Made by a program: the position numbers and the translations under genes
Notes under the pieces: generated by a model
Databases searched by the model: none
What the model was told of the DNA's origin: nothing
What the model saw: only the letters and a program-made list of their open reading frames with translations
Source of the DNA: Limnohabitans sp. 15K
Lineage (GTDB): Bacteria; Pseudomonadota; Gammaproteobacteria; Burkholderiales; Burkholderiaceae_C
Assembly (NCBI RefSeq): GCF_002778285.1
Contig: NZ_NESM01000001.1
Location: 1,696,501 to 1,760,500, forward strand
Direction: 5' to 3'
DNA length: 64,000 nt
Shown: positions 1 through 9,420 of the stretch, in pieces
Position numbering within the stretch: position 1 is the first letter of the stretch
Layout: each line of letters opens with the position of its first letter

Positions 1-1551
1 GTGGTGCGCGTGCGCAGCATTTTCAACAGCTTGGTCCATGCCGTCACGGCCTTGACCGTGTTGCTCACGTTCTACACCGCCCTGCAAACGGGTGGCATCA
101 ACTCGACCGCCGTGGTTTGGCTCAATGTTTTGTCGGTGCCGGTGCTCTTGATGTTGGGGCGGCCCGCCACCCTGGTGTGGATCGGGGTCATGCTGCTGTC
201 GATCTTGGGTCTGACCTTGGTGACTTGGTTGGGTGGGGTGAGCAGCCACGTCAACGTCTCTTCGTCGGTGGTGACGTGGGCCTATTTGAACCACGTCTTG
301 GCGCTGTTGAACCTGATGATGGGCGTGCGCATTTATGAACACCTGCACCAAGTGCAGTTGCGCAAACTCAACCAGCGCAACGATGCGCTCAAAGCCACAC
401 ACGAAGCGTTGATTCGGGCGCAGGCGCACAAGGACGAATTTGTGGCGGCTGTCGGGCACGAATTGCGCACCCCCATGAATGTGATTTTGGGATTCAATGG
501 TGTGCTGCACCGGGAGTTGGCCGATGATCCCGCGCAGTTGGCCGTGGTGGGACACATTCGCCGCTCCACCGAGCATTTGTTGCAAGTGGTCAACGACATC
601 CTGGATTTCTCGCAACTGCAGGCGGGCAAACTGCGTTTGAACCCCGTGGACTTTGCGCTTCAGGCTTTGCTGGATGAGCTGCGGCAACGGCACATTGAAA
701 AAGCGCAAGCCAAGAACGTGACGCTGCAATTGACCTTGGACGCCAACTTGCCTGCACGACTGCACGGTGACCGCAACCGTTTGTTGCAGACGCTGAACAA
801 CTTGGTCGACAACGCCGTCAAATTCACGCCCCAAGGGGTGGTTTTGATCGCGGTGAAGGCCCGAGGCGACCGTTTGCGTTTTGAGGTGAAAGACTCAGGC
901 CGGGGCATCCCCCTTGAGCGTCAACAGCACATCTTCAGGCGCTTTGAGCATGCCGATGTTCAAACCAACCGCGCCTATGGCGGCACGGGCTTGGGCTTGA
1001 CGCTGTGCGAAAAACTGGTGACCCTGCACGGCGGGCAAATCGGTGTGGACAGCCAAGAAGGACTCGGGGCACTTTTTTGGTTTGAAATCCCGTTGCAAGC
1101 GGCTCAAGCGGTGGACTGGTCGGTGCCCATGACAGACGACGGCTTGACCGATGAGGCTCTGCACATGTTGGTGGTCGACGACAACAAGGTCAACTTGATG
1201 GTGGCCCAGTTGCAATTGCAAAAATGCTGGCCCAAGGCTTCGATCACCACGGTCGACAGCGGTGCCAAAGCCCTCAGTCTGATGGACCAGCAGCTGTTCG
1301 ATGTCGCCCTGATCGACATGATCATGCCGGACATGGATGGCATGCAAGTCACGCAGCAAATTCGCCAGCATTTCCCGGCCATTGCAGCCAACATGCCCAT
1401 CTTGGCGCTCACGGCCAACACCAACCCTGTGGACCGTGAACGTTGCTTGGCCGCAGGCATGAACGATGTGCTGCACAAGCCCATGGACGCGGTGGTGTTG
1501 ATGGCGACGGTGGGTCGTTACGTCAGACTCGCCCGGGAGGGCTTGCTGTGA
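1..1551 (+). CDS. Hybrid sensor histidine kinase/response regulator (5' partial)
   Basis: This is a membrane sensor kinase fused to a receiver domain. The visible 516 residues hold hydrophobic segments at about 12-75 and 90-108, a coiled linker, a HisKA domain with phosphoacceptor H153 in [10 protein letters not shown], an HATPase domain with the N-box near 266-276, G1 box DSGRGIP and G2 box GGTGLGL, and a C-terminal receiver with phosphoacceptor D439 in LIDMIMPDMDG. Aligned to the next gene, a clear paralogue, its membrane region starts about 100 residues late. The true start is therefore probably upstream of the window, and the GTG at position 1 is only the first in-frame codon. Its stop overlaps the next start by four bases (GTGA), so the two are co-translated. 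The sensed signal is unknown. Confidence 0.9.
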   Translation: MVRVRSIFNSLVHAVTALTVLLTFYTALQTGGINSTAVVWLNVLSVPVLLMLGRPATLVWIGVMLLSILGLTLVTWLGGVSSHVNVSSSVVTWAYLNHVLALLNLMMGVRIYEHLHQVQLRKLNQRNDALKATHEALIRAQAHKDEFVAAVGHELRTPMNVILGFNGVLHRELADDPAQLAVVGHIRRSTEHLLQVVNDILDFSQLQAGKLRLNPVDFALQALLDELRQRHIEKAQAKNVTLQLTLDANLPARLHGDRNRLLQTLNNLVDNAVKFTPQGVVLIAVKARGDRLRFEVKDSGRGIPLERQQHIFRRFEHADVQTNRAYGGTGLGLTLCEKLVTLHGGQIGVDSQEGLGALFWFEIPLQAAQAVDWSVPMTDDGLTDEALHMLVVDDNKVNLMVAQLQLQKCWPKASITTVDSGAKALSLMDQQLFDVALIDMIMPDMDGMQVTQQIRQHFPAIAANMPILALTANTNPVDRERCLAAGMNDVLHKPMDAVVLMATVGRYVRLAREGLL

Positions 1552-3290
1552 ACCTGATCGCCTTGATTCGCCAGCATCTGCCAGCTTTGGTGGGGCGCCT
1601 GCCTGTTCGGTACCAGCAGGGCAAGATGCCCTATGTGTTTTTCTTTGTGGTCGTGGTGATCGCGGTTTTGCTGACCTATGCGCTGATCAGCCCCTACCCC
1701 TATGCCGTGGTGAGCTTCAGCAGCTTGGCCTTTTGCTTGGCCTTGCTTTTGGTGCTGGTCAACCAGGGGTTTTCCTTGAACTGGGCCGTCCATTTGGGGA
1801 CAGGCTTGGGGGCACTTATTTTGTTTTATGCGGTGTGGGCCGCGGGCGGTGTTCACTCTCCTCGATTGGCTTGGCTGTTGATCTTGCCCCTGACGCCTTT
1901 CTACGTGATTGGTCGGCGCGCTGGAACTTTCTGGCTCTTGGCGGTGATGGCGCTGCAAACGGCGATGTTGGTGGCCAACCATCTCGGTTGGGTGCAGCCT
2001 TTTGAGACCGGCATGGCGCACGTTCTGTCTTCCCTCGTCACCTATTCTTTGGTGACGTGTGTGCTGATTGTGGTGCCTTTGATGTACGACCACCTGTACC
2101 GCCAAGCACTTGAAGAAAGCCGCAACTACCAGCGAGAACTGGAGCTCAGGCGTGAAGAGCTGGAACATACCGCCCTCATGCGTGAGCATTTCATCGCGAC
2201 CGTGAGCCATGAGTTGCGCACGCCCATGAACGCCATTCTGGGCTTCAACGCCTTGCTGCTCAGCCGTGTGCAGGACAAACCTGAAGCCCTGAACGTGCTC
2301 AACCACACCCGCCAGTCGGCCGACCACTTGATGACGGTGATCAACGATATCTTGGATTACTCCCAGCTGCAGACCGGTGAGTTGGTCATACAGCCCGAAA
2401 CCTTTGAGCTGCGGCTTGTGGCGGAACATGCGTTCGAGCTGTTCAAGCCACGCGTGGAAAGCCTGGCGCTGGATTACCGCCTGGTGCTCGACCCCACCTT
2501 GCCTGTCTGGGTGCATACCGACCGCCACCGCTTGATGCAAGTGCTGGTCAACCTGCTGGGCAACGCGCTCAAATTCACCCACCAAGGCTCGGTGGTGCTG
2601 CGGGTGGATAAGCTCGATGCTGGCGTGACTTTTTCGGTCCAGGACACTGGCATCGGCATTGCCAAAGAGCGGCAAGACCAGATTTTTAAACGCTTCACCC
2701 AAGCCGAGAACGACACACAAACGCTGTACGGCGGCAACGGACTGGGCCTGGCGATTTCGCAAAAAGTAGCGCAATTGTTGGGCGGCGAAATCGGCTTCGA
2801 AAGCGAGCCGGGTCAGGGCTCACGCTTTTGGCTGCGTTTGCCCTTGACGGCTGCCGCAGCGCCGCTCAAGTCCACCGAAAAGCAGCATCACTTGTTGCAA
2901 AGTGCCGATCGCGCATGGACCTTTTTGGTGGCCGACGACCACCCCGTCAATCGGCTCTTGCTCAAGCAAGTGTTGCAAAACGCATGGCCTCACAGCGTGG
3001 TGTTGGAGGCGGTGGACGGGCAAAAAACCCTGGACGTTTTACGCGCGCAAACGGTGGACATGGTTTTCATGGACATGGTCATGCCGGTCATGGACGGCAT
3101 CGACGCCACGCGGCTCATCCGCCAAGAGCCGTTGGCGCGTATCAGCCAAGTGCCGGTGTTGGGCCTGACCGCCAACGTGAACCCACTGGATCTGGAGCGG
3201 TTCATGCAGGCTGGCCTGAGCGGTGTGATGCTCAAGCCATTTGAGCCCGCACAGCTGTTCGAGCGCATTGAGCAGTTGTTGGTGCCTTGA
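1548..3290 (+). CDS. Hybrid sensor histidine kinase/response regulator
   Basis: 580-residue membrane hybrid kinase, paralogous to the gene before it. I chose the GTG at 1548 because it overlaps the previous stop as GTGA and has GGGAGG seven bases upstream; an earlier in-frame ATG would place it deep inside the neighbour. Several transmembrane helices fill about residues 28-185, followed by a coiled linker, HisKA ([15 protein letters not shown]), HATPase ([24 protein letters not shown]) and a receiver with phosphoacceptor Asp in [11 protein letters not shown] and the conserved Lys in MLKPFEP. The tandem pair looks like a local duplication. No output regulator lies beside it, so the partner is unknown. 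Confidence 0.92.
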   Translation: MNLIALIRQHLPALVGRLPVRYQQGKMPYVFFFVVVVIAVLLTYALISPYPYAVVSFSSLAFCLALLLVLVNQGFSLNWAVHLGTGLGALILFYAVWAAGGVHSPRLAWLLILPLTPFYVIGRRAGTFWLLAVMALQTAMLVANHLGWVQPFETGMAHVLSSLVTYSLVTCVLIVVPLMYDHLYRQALEESRNYQRELELRREELEHTALMREHFIATVSHELRTPMNAILGFNALLLSRVQDKPEALNVLNHTRQSADHLMTVINDILDYSQLQTGELVIQPETFELRLVAEHAFELFKPRVESLALDYRLVLDPTLPVWVHTDRHRLMQVLVNLLGNALKFTHQGSVVLRVDKLDAGVTFSVQDTGIGIAKERQDQIFKRFTQAENDTQTLYGGNGLGLAISQKVAQLLGGEIGFESEPGQGSRFWLRLPLTAAAAPLKSTEKQHHLLQSADRAWTFLVADDHPVNRLLLKQVLQNAWPHSVVLEAVDGQKTLDVLRAQTVDMVFMDMVMPVMDGIDATRLIRQEPLARISQVPVLGLTANVNPLDLERFMQAGLSGVMLKPFEPAQLFERIEQLLVP

Positions 3291-3327
3291 CCGCCTGATC
3301 TGCTGGATCGATGGTCTTGGCGCGCCC

Positions 3328-4755
3328 TCACATTGAGAAAATCTTCCCCGGGTTCATGATGTTGTGCGGGTCCAGTGCCCGCTTGATGGTGCGCATCATG
3401 TCGACTGCGCCTTCACCGGTTTCGGTGCGCAAGAAGTCCATCTTGTGCAGGCCAATGCCGTGTTCGCCAGTGCAGGTGCCACCCAAGCGCAGCGCGCGGC
3501 TGACGAGTTGTTGGTTCAGCGCCTCGGCCGTTTCGCACTCTTGGGCATTGTTCGGGTCGATCAAGTAGCCGAAGTGGAAATTGCCGTCGCCCACATGCCC
3601 CACTAAGAAGTAAGGCAAGCCGCTGGCATCGGTTTCGGTGATGGAGTCGAGCAGGCAATCGGCCAAGCGGCTGATCGGCACGCAGGTGTCGGTGCTGATG
3701 GCACGGCAGCCAGGGCGGCTTTGTACAGCCGCAAAGTATGCGTTGTGGCGTGCGGTCCAAAGGCGGGTGCGTTCTTCGGGTGTGGTGGCCCATTCAAAAG
3801 CGTTGCCACCCATGTCGCTGGCAATTTCTTGCACCGTTTCGGCCTGCTCTTTGACGCCCGCAGGCGAGCCATGGAATTCCATCAACAGCAGCGCTTCTTC
3901 GCGCAGGCCCAGCTTGGCGTAGGCATTGACCATGCGCACGGTGTTGTGGTCGATCAGCTCCACGCGGGCAATCGGAACGCCCAGCTGGATGGTCTGGATC
4001 ACGGTGTGCACCGCGGCCTCGATGCTCGGGAATGAGCAAATGGCGGCCGAGATGGCTTCGGGCAAAGGGTAAAGGCGCACGGTGATTTCGGTCATCACGC
4101 CCAGCGTGCCTTCGCTGCCCACCATCAGTCGCGTCAGGTCGTAACCCGCACTGGATTTTTTGGCACGGGTGCCGGTGCGGATCACTTCACCCGATGAAGT
4201 CACCACTTCAAGGGCCAGCACGTTCTCGCGCATGGTGCCGTAGCGCACGGCGTTGGTGCCACTGGCGCGTGTGGCGCTCATGCCGCCAATCGTGGCGTCG
4301 GCACCAGGGTCGATCGGGAAGAACAGCCCGGTGGACTTGATCTCTTCGTTCAGTTGCTTGCGCGTCACCCCCGGCTGCACCGTCACCGTCAGGTCTTCGG
4401 CGTTGATGGCCAGCACCTTGTTCATGCGCGTCAGGTCGATGCTGATGCCGCCTTGCACCGCCAGCAAATGGCCTTCGAGCGAAGAGCCCACGCCAAACGG
4501 GATCACCGGCACCTTGTGCTCGGCGCACAGTTTCACCGCATCGGACACGTCCTGGGTGTTTTCGGCAAACACCACCGCAGCCGGTGGCGGCACATGCGTG
4601 AAGGCCGATTCGTCGCGGCCATGTTGCTCGCGGATCACCAAAGCGGTGGAGCAGTTGTTGCCGAAGCGGGCTTTCAAGGCCGTCAAAAAGGCTTCAGGCA
4701 CGGCACGTTGGGCAACTTCGGGGGCCAGGTGAGCGGCGGGGGTGGGGGCGTTCAT
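3328..4755 (-). CDS. FAD-binding oxidoreductase, D-lactate dehydrogenase (cytochrome)/GlcD type
   Basis: 475-residue flavoprotein of the VAO/PCMH family that oxidises a D-2-hydroxyacid such as D-lactate or glycolate and passes electrons to the respiratory chain. The FAD-binding part is shown by PFGVGSSLEGH near residues 91-101, the IDPGADATIGG loop and SSAGYDLTRLMVGSEGTLG. The C-terminal catalytic part carries HVGDGNFHFG and GGTCTGEHGIG, both typical of the LDHD/GlcD branch. Length fits the single-subunit D-lactate dehydrogenase family, and no GlcE or GlcF partner is adjacent, which favours D-lactate over the GlcDEF glycolate complex. It is convergent with the kinase pair (37 bp gap) and divergent from the adenosyltransferase gene. 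The exact substrate is inferred. Confidence 0.88.
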   Translation of the reverse strand: MNAPTPAAHLAPEVAQRAVPEAFLTALKARFGNNCSTALVIREQHGRDESAFTHVPPPAAVVFAENTQDVSDAVKLCAEHKVPVIPFGVGSSLEGHLLAVQGGISIDLTRMNKVLAINAEDLTVTVQPGVTRKQLNEEIKSTGLFFPIDPGADATIGGMSATRASGTNAVRYGTMRENVLALEVVTSSGEVIRTGTRAKKSSAGYDLTRLMVGSEGTLGVMTEITVRLYPLPEAISAAICSFPSIEAAVHTVIQTIQLGVPIARVELIDHNTVRMVNAYAKLGLREEALLLMEFHGSPAGVKEQAETVQEIASDMGGNAFEWATTPEERTRLWTARHNAYFAAVQSRPGCRAISTDTCVPISRLADCLLDSITETDASGLPYFLVGHVGDGNFHFGYLIDPNNAQECETAEALNQQLVSRALRLGGTCTGEHGIGLHKMDFLRTETGEGAVDMMRTIKRALDPHNIMNPGKIFSM

Positions 4756-4895
4756 GGTGTCTCCTGATGTGGCGAGCGGACCCCGCCATGCATGCTGAAC
4801 GGCAGTTTACGCCGCAATTAGAGGCCTTGCTGTCCGCTGTCAGACAAGTTGCAGGCACTTGGCAGACAATCTTGGCCAACAAAGAGGTTTACACC

Positions 4896-5456
4896 ATGGG
4901 CAACCGACTCACACAAATCGCCACCCGCACCGGCGACAACGGCACCACCGGGCTTGGCAACAACCAGCGCGTGTCCAAAAACAGTTTGCGCGTGCACGCC
5001 ATGGGCGAGGTGGACGAGCTCAACTCCCACATCGGCTTGCTGCTGTGCGAAGACATGCCAGCTGACGTGCGCGAGTTGCTGGTCGAGGTGCAGCACCAGC
5101 TCTTCAATTTGGGCGGCGAGCTGTCGATTCCCGGCTTTGAGCTGCTCAAAGAAGAGGCCGTGGCGGCCTTGGACGAGGCCCTTGAGAAATACAACGCCCA
5201 GCTGCCCAAGCTTGAAGAGTTCATCTTGCCCGCAGGCACACGCGGTGCGTCGCAAGCCCATGTTTGCCGCACCGTGGCGCGCCGTGCTGAGCGCGCTTGT
5301 GTGGCGCTGGGCAACGAAGAGGCCCTCAACGACACACCGCGCCAATACCTCAACCGCTTGTCGGACTTGATGTTCGTGTTGGCCCGCGTGCTCAACCGTC
5401 TGAACGGTGGCGACGACGTGTACTGGAAGAGCCAGCGCATGAAGTCCGCCGAGTAA
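4896..5456 (+). CDS. Cob(I)alamin adenosyltransferase, PduO type
   Basis: 186-residue enzyme that transfers the adenosyl group of ATP to cob(I)alamin, making coenzyme B12 for mutases. The N-terminal TRTGDNGTTGLG ATP-binding loop and the helical motifs RTVARRAERACVAL and YLNRLSDLMFVLARVLN are diagnostic of the PduO/MMAB family. I chose ATG 4896 because AAAGAGG lies nine bases upstream and the family motif begins eight residues in; the reading frame stays open for 43 codons upstream but that part shows no similarity. Divergent from the FAD dehydrogenase gene with about 140 bp between. In this bacterial group it usually serves methylmalonyl-CoA mutase. Confidence 0.95.
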   Translation: MGNRLTQIATRTGDNGTTGLGNNQRVSKNSLRVHAMGEVDELNSHIGLLLCEDMPADVRELLVEVQHQLFNLGGELSIPGFELLKEEAVAALDEALEKYNAQLPKLEEFILPAGTRGASQAHVCRTVARRAERACVALGNEEALNDTPRQYLNRLSDLMFVLARVLNRLNGGDDVYWKSQRMKSAE

Positions 5457-5543
5457 GACGCCAGACCCGACCTGTCACCTAGGTGTACGTTGGCGGGTTT
5501 GACCGAGTGACAACGGGGCACACCCGCTGATAACCTCGGCTTC

Positions 5544-7637
5544 ATGAACACTGCTGTCACCCCAAGCCAAGCGCCGTACCTGCCCCAAATTCGCTTGTAC
5601 CAAGACTGGTTGCGCGACCAGCGCGGCCTGACTTTTGCCACTTACAACGACCTTTGGCGCTGGTCCGTGACCGAGTTGGACGCGTTTTGGCAAAGCATCT
5701 GGGATTACTTCGATTTCCAGTCCCCCACACCCCACACCGCGGTGCTGGCAGGCAACGTGATGCCCGGTGCCAAGTGGTTTCCGGGTGCCCAAACCAATTA
5801 CGCCCACCAAGTGCTGCGGCATGTGCAGCCCGCGCACGCAGCGGGGCTTTTGGCGGTCATCAGCCACAATGAAAAAGGTCTGCGCCGCGAGATGACCTGG
5901 CCCGAGCTGCGCCGCCAAGTCGCCGCCATGGCGCTGCACCTGCAAGCGCAAGGCGTGCAGCCGGGTGACCGGGTGGCCGCCTATTTGCCTAACATCCCCG
6001 AAGCGATGGTGGCGTTTTTGGCCACCGCCAGCGTGGGCGGTGTGTGGAGCATTTGCGCGCCCGACATGGGTACCAACGCGGTGCTCGACCGCTTCAAGCA
6101 GATCGAACCCAAGGTATTGATCGCAGTCGACGGCGTGAGCTACGGCGGCCGCGACTTTGACCGCATGGACGTGGTGCAAGAGTTGCAAAACGCCTTGCCC
6201 AGCGTGCAACACGTCATCATTCATGAGAACTTGGGCACACTCGATTTGACCAACTGTGATGTGGGCGCCAGCGTGCAGATGTCCGTCATCACGGCGCGTG
6301 ACGATGCCCAGGTGCAAGCGTTTGAGCCCTTGTGGTTGCCGTTTGACCATCCGCTGTGGATTGTTTACTCCAGTGGCACCACCGGCCTGCCTAAGCCCAT
6401 CGTGCATGGCCACGGCGGCACCGTGATCGTGGCTTTGGCCAATAAAATTTTGCACAACGACATCGGCTGCAGCTACCAAGCCAACAGCTTTGGTGAGCGC
6501 TTTCACTGGTACAGCTCGACCGGATGGGTCATGTGGAACGCGCAAGTCGCGGGTCTGCTGAACGGCGTGACCTGCGTGATCTATGACGGCAACCCCGGGG
6601 GCAGCAAAGACAACGCCGACTGGGGCATTTTGTGGCGCATGGCCGCTGAAGAAAAGGTCACTTTCTTTGGCGCAGGCGCGGCTTACTTTGCCAACTGCCA
6701 AAAAGCGAATGTGGACATTTCTCGTTGCGGCGACTTGTCGCGGGTACGGGCTTTGGGCACCACGGGTTCACCCCTGTCACCCGAAACCCAAAGCTGGGGC
6801 AACGAGCAATTCAAGGCCATCGGCACCGACATCTGGTGGTGCAACATTTCGGGCGGCACCGACTTTGCGGGCGCCTTTGTGGGTGGCCACCGCGAGCTGC
6901 CGCAAGAGCCCGGCGTCATGCAGTGCCGCGAACTGGGCTGCGCTGTGGAGGCTTGGAATGAAGCGGGTGAGCCCGTCATCGGCGAGGTGGGCGAGTTGGT
7001 CTGCACCCAACCCATCCCCTCCATGCCGCTGTTCTTTTGGGGCGACCAGAACAACGCCCGGTATTTGGCCAGCTATTTTGAGATGTACCCTGCAGGCCAC
7101 GGCCGCCAACCCGGCGGTGGCGATGGCCCGGCCAGCATGGGTGGCGTCTGGCGTCATGGCGACTGGTTGCGCATCGGCGACGCACAAGGCGTGGGCGAAG
7201 GCTGCGTGATCTTTGGCCGCAGCGACGCGACCATCAACCGCTACGGCCTGCGCATGGGCACCAGCGAGCTGTACAGCGCGGTTGAGGCCTTGCCCGAAGT
7301 CATGGATTCGATGGTGGTGGACTTGGAATACTTGGGCAAAGAAAGCTACATGCCCCTGTTTGTGGTGTTGCGCCCCGGCACGACCCTAGACGATGCACTC
7401 AAGGCCAAACTCAACAACGCCATCAAGGTGGCGCTCAGCCCGCGGTTTATCCCGAACGAGATCTTCCAGGTGGCCGAGATCCCGCGCACCCTGTCCGGCA
7501 AAAAGCAGGAGCTGCCGACCAAGAAACTCATGCTCGGCCAGCCGCTCGAAAAAGTGGTCAACCGAGACGCCATGGCCAACCCGGGCTGTCTGGACTGGTA
7601 TGTGGAACTGGCCAAGCAGCATTTGGCCAAGGCCTGA
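5544..7637 (+). CDS. Acetoacetyl-CoA synthetase
   Basis: 697-residue adenylate-forming enzyme that activates acetoacetate with ATP and CoA to acetoacetyl-CoA, feeding ketone bodies or polyhydroxybutyrate breakdown products into central metabolism. The AMP-binding P-loop is YSSGTTGLPKPIVHGHGG near residues 276-293. The N-terminal ACAS-type segment and the sequence WFPGAQTNYAHQVL are typical of acetoacetyl-CoA rather than acetyl-CoA synthetases. The catalytic Lys region near the C-terminus reads PRTLSGKKQELPTKKL, and length matches the family (650-700). It stands alone, 87 bp after the adenosyltransferase gene. A GC-rich hairpin follows the stop. Confidence 0.93.
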   Translation: MNTAVTPSQAPYLPQIRLYQDWLRDQRGLTFATYNDLWRWSVTELDAFWQSIWDYFDFQSPTPHTAVLAGNVMPGAKWFPGAQTNYAHQVLRHVQPAHAAGLLAVISHNEKGLRREMTWPELRRQVAAMALHLQAQGVQPGDRVAAYLPNIPEAMVAFLATASVGGVWSICAPDMGTNAVLDRFKQIEPKVLIAVDGVSYGGRDFDRMDVVQELQNALPSVQHVIIHENLGTLDLTNCDVGASVQMSVITARDDAQVQAFEPLWLPFDHPLWIVYSSGTTGLPKPIVHGHGGTVIVALANKILHNDIGCSYQANSFGERFHWYSSTGWVMWNAQVAGLLNGVTCVIYDGNPGGSKDNADWGILWRMAAEEKVTFFGAGAAYFANCQKANVDISRCGDLSRVRALGTTGSPLSPETQSWGNEQFKAIGTDIWWCNISGGTDFAGAFVGGHRELPQEPGVMQCRELGCAVEAWNEAGEPVIGEVGELVCTQPIPSMPLFFWGDQNNARYLASYFEMYPAGHGRQPGGGDGPASMGGVWRHGDWLRIGDAQGVGEGCVIFGRSDATINRYGLRMGTSELYSAVEALPEVMDSMVVDLEYLGKESYMPLFVVLRPGTTLDDALKAKLNNAIKVALSPRFIPNEIFQVAEIPRTLSGKKQELPTKKLMLGQPLEKVVNRDAMANPGCLDWYVELAKQHLAKA

Positions 7638-7653
7638 TACCGCCTGCCACTGA

Positions 7654-7676
7654 CCTGAGGGCTGGAAACCCTCAGG
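7654..7676 (+). terminator. Hairpin after the acetoacetyl-CoA synthetase gene
   Basis: CCTGAGGG and CCCTCAGG form a perfect 8-bp stem around a 7-nt loop, 16 bases after the stop. The following bases are only weakly T-rich (GATCTTT), so intrinsic termination is plausible but not certain. Confidence 0.5.
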
Positions 7677-7728
7677 GATCTTTGCGCAAGCCATGCACCT
7701 TGGTTGCAACTTTTATTCAGTGTTTTGA

Positions 7729-7771
7729 AAAAAAGTCGCGACTAATTTGCAATGTACTTTAAAAAAGTCGC
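7729..7771 (+). repeat. Twin AAAAAAGTCGC direct repeat before the DUF4143 ATPase gene
   Basis: The 11-mer AAAAAAGTCGC occurs at 7729-7739 and again at 7761-7771, exactly 32 bp apart (about three helical turns) and ending 12 bases before the ATPase start codon. The surrounding stretch is conspicuously AT-rich for this genome. It may be a pair of regulator-binding sites; this is inferred from spacing and position only. Confidence 0.45.
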
Positions 7772-7783
7772 AAAATAGCGGGT

Positions 7784-8914
7784 ATGAAACGCTATCTCGA
7801 TGACCGTGTGCAGGCCGATTTGGCCCACAAAATGGTGTTCCTCACTGGCCCGCGCCAAGTGGGCAAAACCACGCTCAGCCGCCAGCTCATGGCGCAGCAA
7901 GGCGGCCAATACCTGAATTACGACGTGCCAGCCGACCGGGCGCTCATTCTGAACCAGCGTTGGAGTCCCCAAGCGCCGCTGCTGGTGCTCGATGAAATCC
8001 ACAAAATGCCCGACTGGAAGGCCTGGCTCAAAGGCGTGTACGACGGTAAAGCGGCCACCCAGCAGCTGTTGGTCACGGGCAGTGCCCGCTTGGACACCTT
8101 CAGGCAAAGTGGTGAATCGCTGGCGGGGCGCTTTTTTGGTTTGCGTTTGCATCCCCTGTCGGTGCGCGAATGGTGCGAGCAAACCGGGGCCACACCCGAT
8201 GCTGCACTGACCCATTTGCTCGAACGCGGTGGTTTTCCTGAGCCCTGCTTGGCCCCTGACAACGAACAGGCCGAACGCTGGCGCAGGCAATACTTTGATG
8301 GCCTGGTGCGCAACGACGTGTTGGAGTTTTCGCGCATCCAGGAGGTCAACGCCATCCGTTTGTTTGCCCAAATGCTCCGCTCGCGTGTGGGTTCGCCCCT
8401 GTCGCTGGCCAGCATGGCAAGAGACTTGGCCGTGTCGCCCGTGACCTTGAAAAAGTACCTCGACATTTTGGAGGCGCTTTACATCGTTTTCGTGGTGCGC
8501 CCCTTTCACGACAACATCGCCCGCGCCACGCTGCAAACCCCCAAAGTCTATTTTTACGACACGGGCCTGGTCGAAGGCGACGAAGGCCTGCGCTTTGAAA
8601 ACCTGGTGGCCACAGCCCTGCTCAAGCATGTGCAATGGCAGCATGACGCTCAGGGAAAAGAAACCGGTTTGCACTACATTCGCACCAAAGACGGCGCCGA
8701 GGTGGACTTTGCGTTGAGCGACAAAAATCAGCTCACTCAGCTCATCGAATGCAAGTTATCTGACGAAAAACCGCACCGCGCCTTGCAACGCTTTGCCCGG
8801 GAAAAAGCGCCGCTACAGGCTGTACAGGTGGTCCGCAACGCCCGGCACAACTACACGCTGGGCGATATCAAGATCGCGGTAGCGCACGAATTTCTGAACG
8901 GTTTAGCGGCTTGA
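7784..8914 (+). CDS. AAA family ATPase with DUF4143 domain
   Basis: 376-residue protein of the widespread AAA_14/DUF4143 family. The N-terminal ATPase has Walker A GPRQVGKTT near residues 22-30 and Walker B LLVLDEIHK near 66-74. A middle winged-helix-like segment (SLASMARDLAVSPVTLKKYL) precedes the C-terminal DUF4143 region, in which AEVDF and QLIECKLS resemble the core of PD-(D/E)XK nuclease folds. Family members are common in accessory DNA and are linked by position to toxin-antitoxin or defence loci, but no general function is established. The gene sits alone behind a twin AT-rich repeat and starts an accessory stretch. The roughly 150 bp after it hold no supported gene. Confidence 0.9.
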   Translation: MKRYLDDRVQADLAHKMVFLTGPRQVGKTTLSRQLMAQQGGQYLNYDVPADRALILNQRWSPQAPLLVLDEIHKMPDWKAWLKGVYDGKAATQQLLVTGSARLDTFRQSGESLAGRFFGLRLHPLSVREWCEQTGATPDAALTHLLERGGFPEPCLAPDNEQAERWRRQYFDGLVRNDVLEFSRIQEVNAIRLFAQMLRSRVGSPLSLASMARDLAVSPVTLKKYLDILEALYIVFVVRPFHDNIARATLQTPKVYFYDTGLVEGDEGLRFENLVATALLKHVQWQHDAQGKETGLHYIRTKDGAEVDFALSDKNQLTQLIECKLSDEKPHRALQRFAREKAPLQAVQVVRNARHNYTLGDIKIAVAHEFLNGLAA

Positions 8915-9062
8915 GGGCGTGACAGGCGATCCAATTTTGGCAAAGCGCTGCCGATGACGGCCGCATCAGTGCTGAATTCCGTGAGCTGGCCCGCATTAAC
9001 GGGGCGCTGGTTCAGGGGCTTTGAAGCCGTGCCGCAGGTGCGTGAAAGCGACCTGCCAGCCA

Positions 9063-9407
9063 TCAAGGCGTTTGGCGTCTGAGCAAACGCAAAAACGGTG
9101 CCAGTGCAACGCTTTTGACACGGCCAAACAGGGCAAGCAAGCGGGTGACCAGAGCCCCTCTTTGGGCAAAAATGCGGCGCTGCGGATCGGCCTGTGGTTT
9201 GGGCAAATTCCAGCGGCTTCCTGGGCCCCAGATGCTGGTCACCACCAAATGAAGTGCTGCCAACAACAGCAGCACTTGCAAGCCAAACAGGAAGACAAAG
9301 CCCCACGCAAGGTCTGACCACAGCTTGTGCATCAGCCACATGACGGAGGGCAGCAACAAACTGGCCAACGCGGCCAGCTTGACGCTCGGGGAAAGCCGTT
9401 CCAGCAT
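9063..9407 (-). CDS. Small predicted membrane protein downstream of dapD
   Basis: 114 residues, not recognised. Two hydrophobic segments are visible at about 10-26 and 34-60, followed by a basic tail (RRIFAQRGALVTRLL, LRLLRRQTP) that would sit in the cytoplasm under the positive-inside rule. Its ATG lies 13 bases after the dapD stop on the same strand, so it is probably co-transcribed with dapD. No catalytic motif is visible. The coding call rests on the membrane-protein pattern and the tight spacing. Confidence 0.55.
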   Translation of the reverse strand: MLERLSPSVKLAALASLLLPSVMWLMHKLWSDLAWGFVFLFGLQVLLLLAALHLVVTSIWGPGSRWNLPKPQADPQRRIFAQRGALVTRLLALFGRVKSVALAPFLRLLRRQTP

Positions 9408-9420
9408 GGCTTCAACGGCT

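Noticed and set aside
5475..6701. 408-codon open frame antisense to the acetoacetyl-CoA synthetase gene
   Set aside because: No family features or ribosome site; fully covered by a conserved enzyme gene.
8915..9062. Possible gene fragment after the DUF4143 gene (frames ending RELARINGALVQGL or VRESDLPAIKAFGV)
   Set aside because: No start codon in the first frame, no recognisable domain and only about 150 bp; could be chance or an old remnant.
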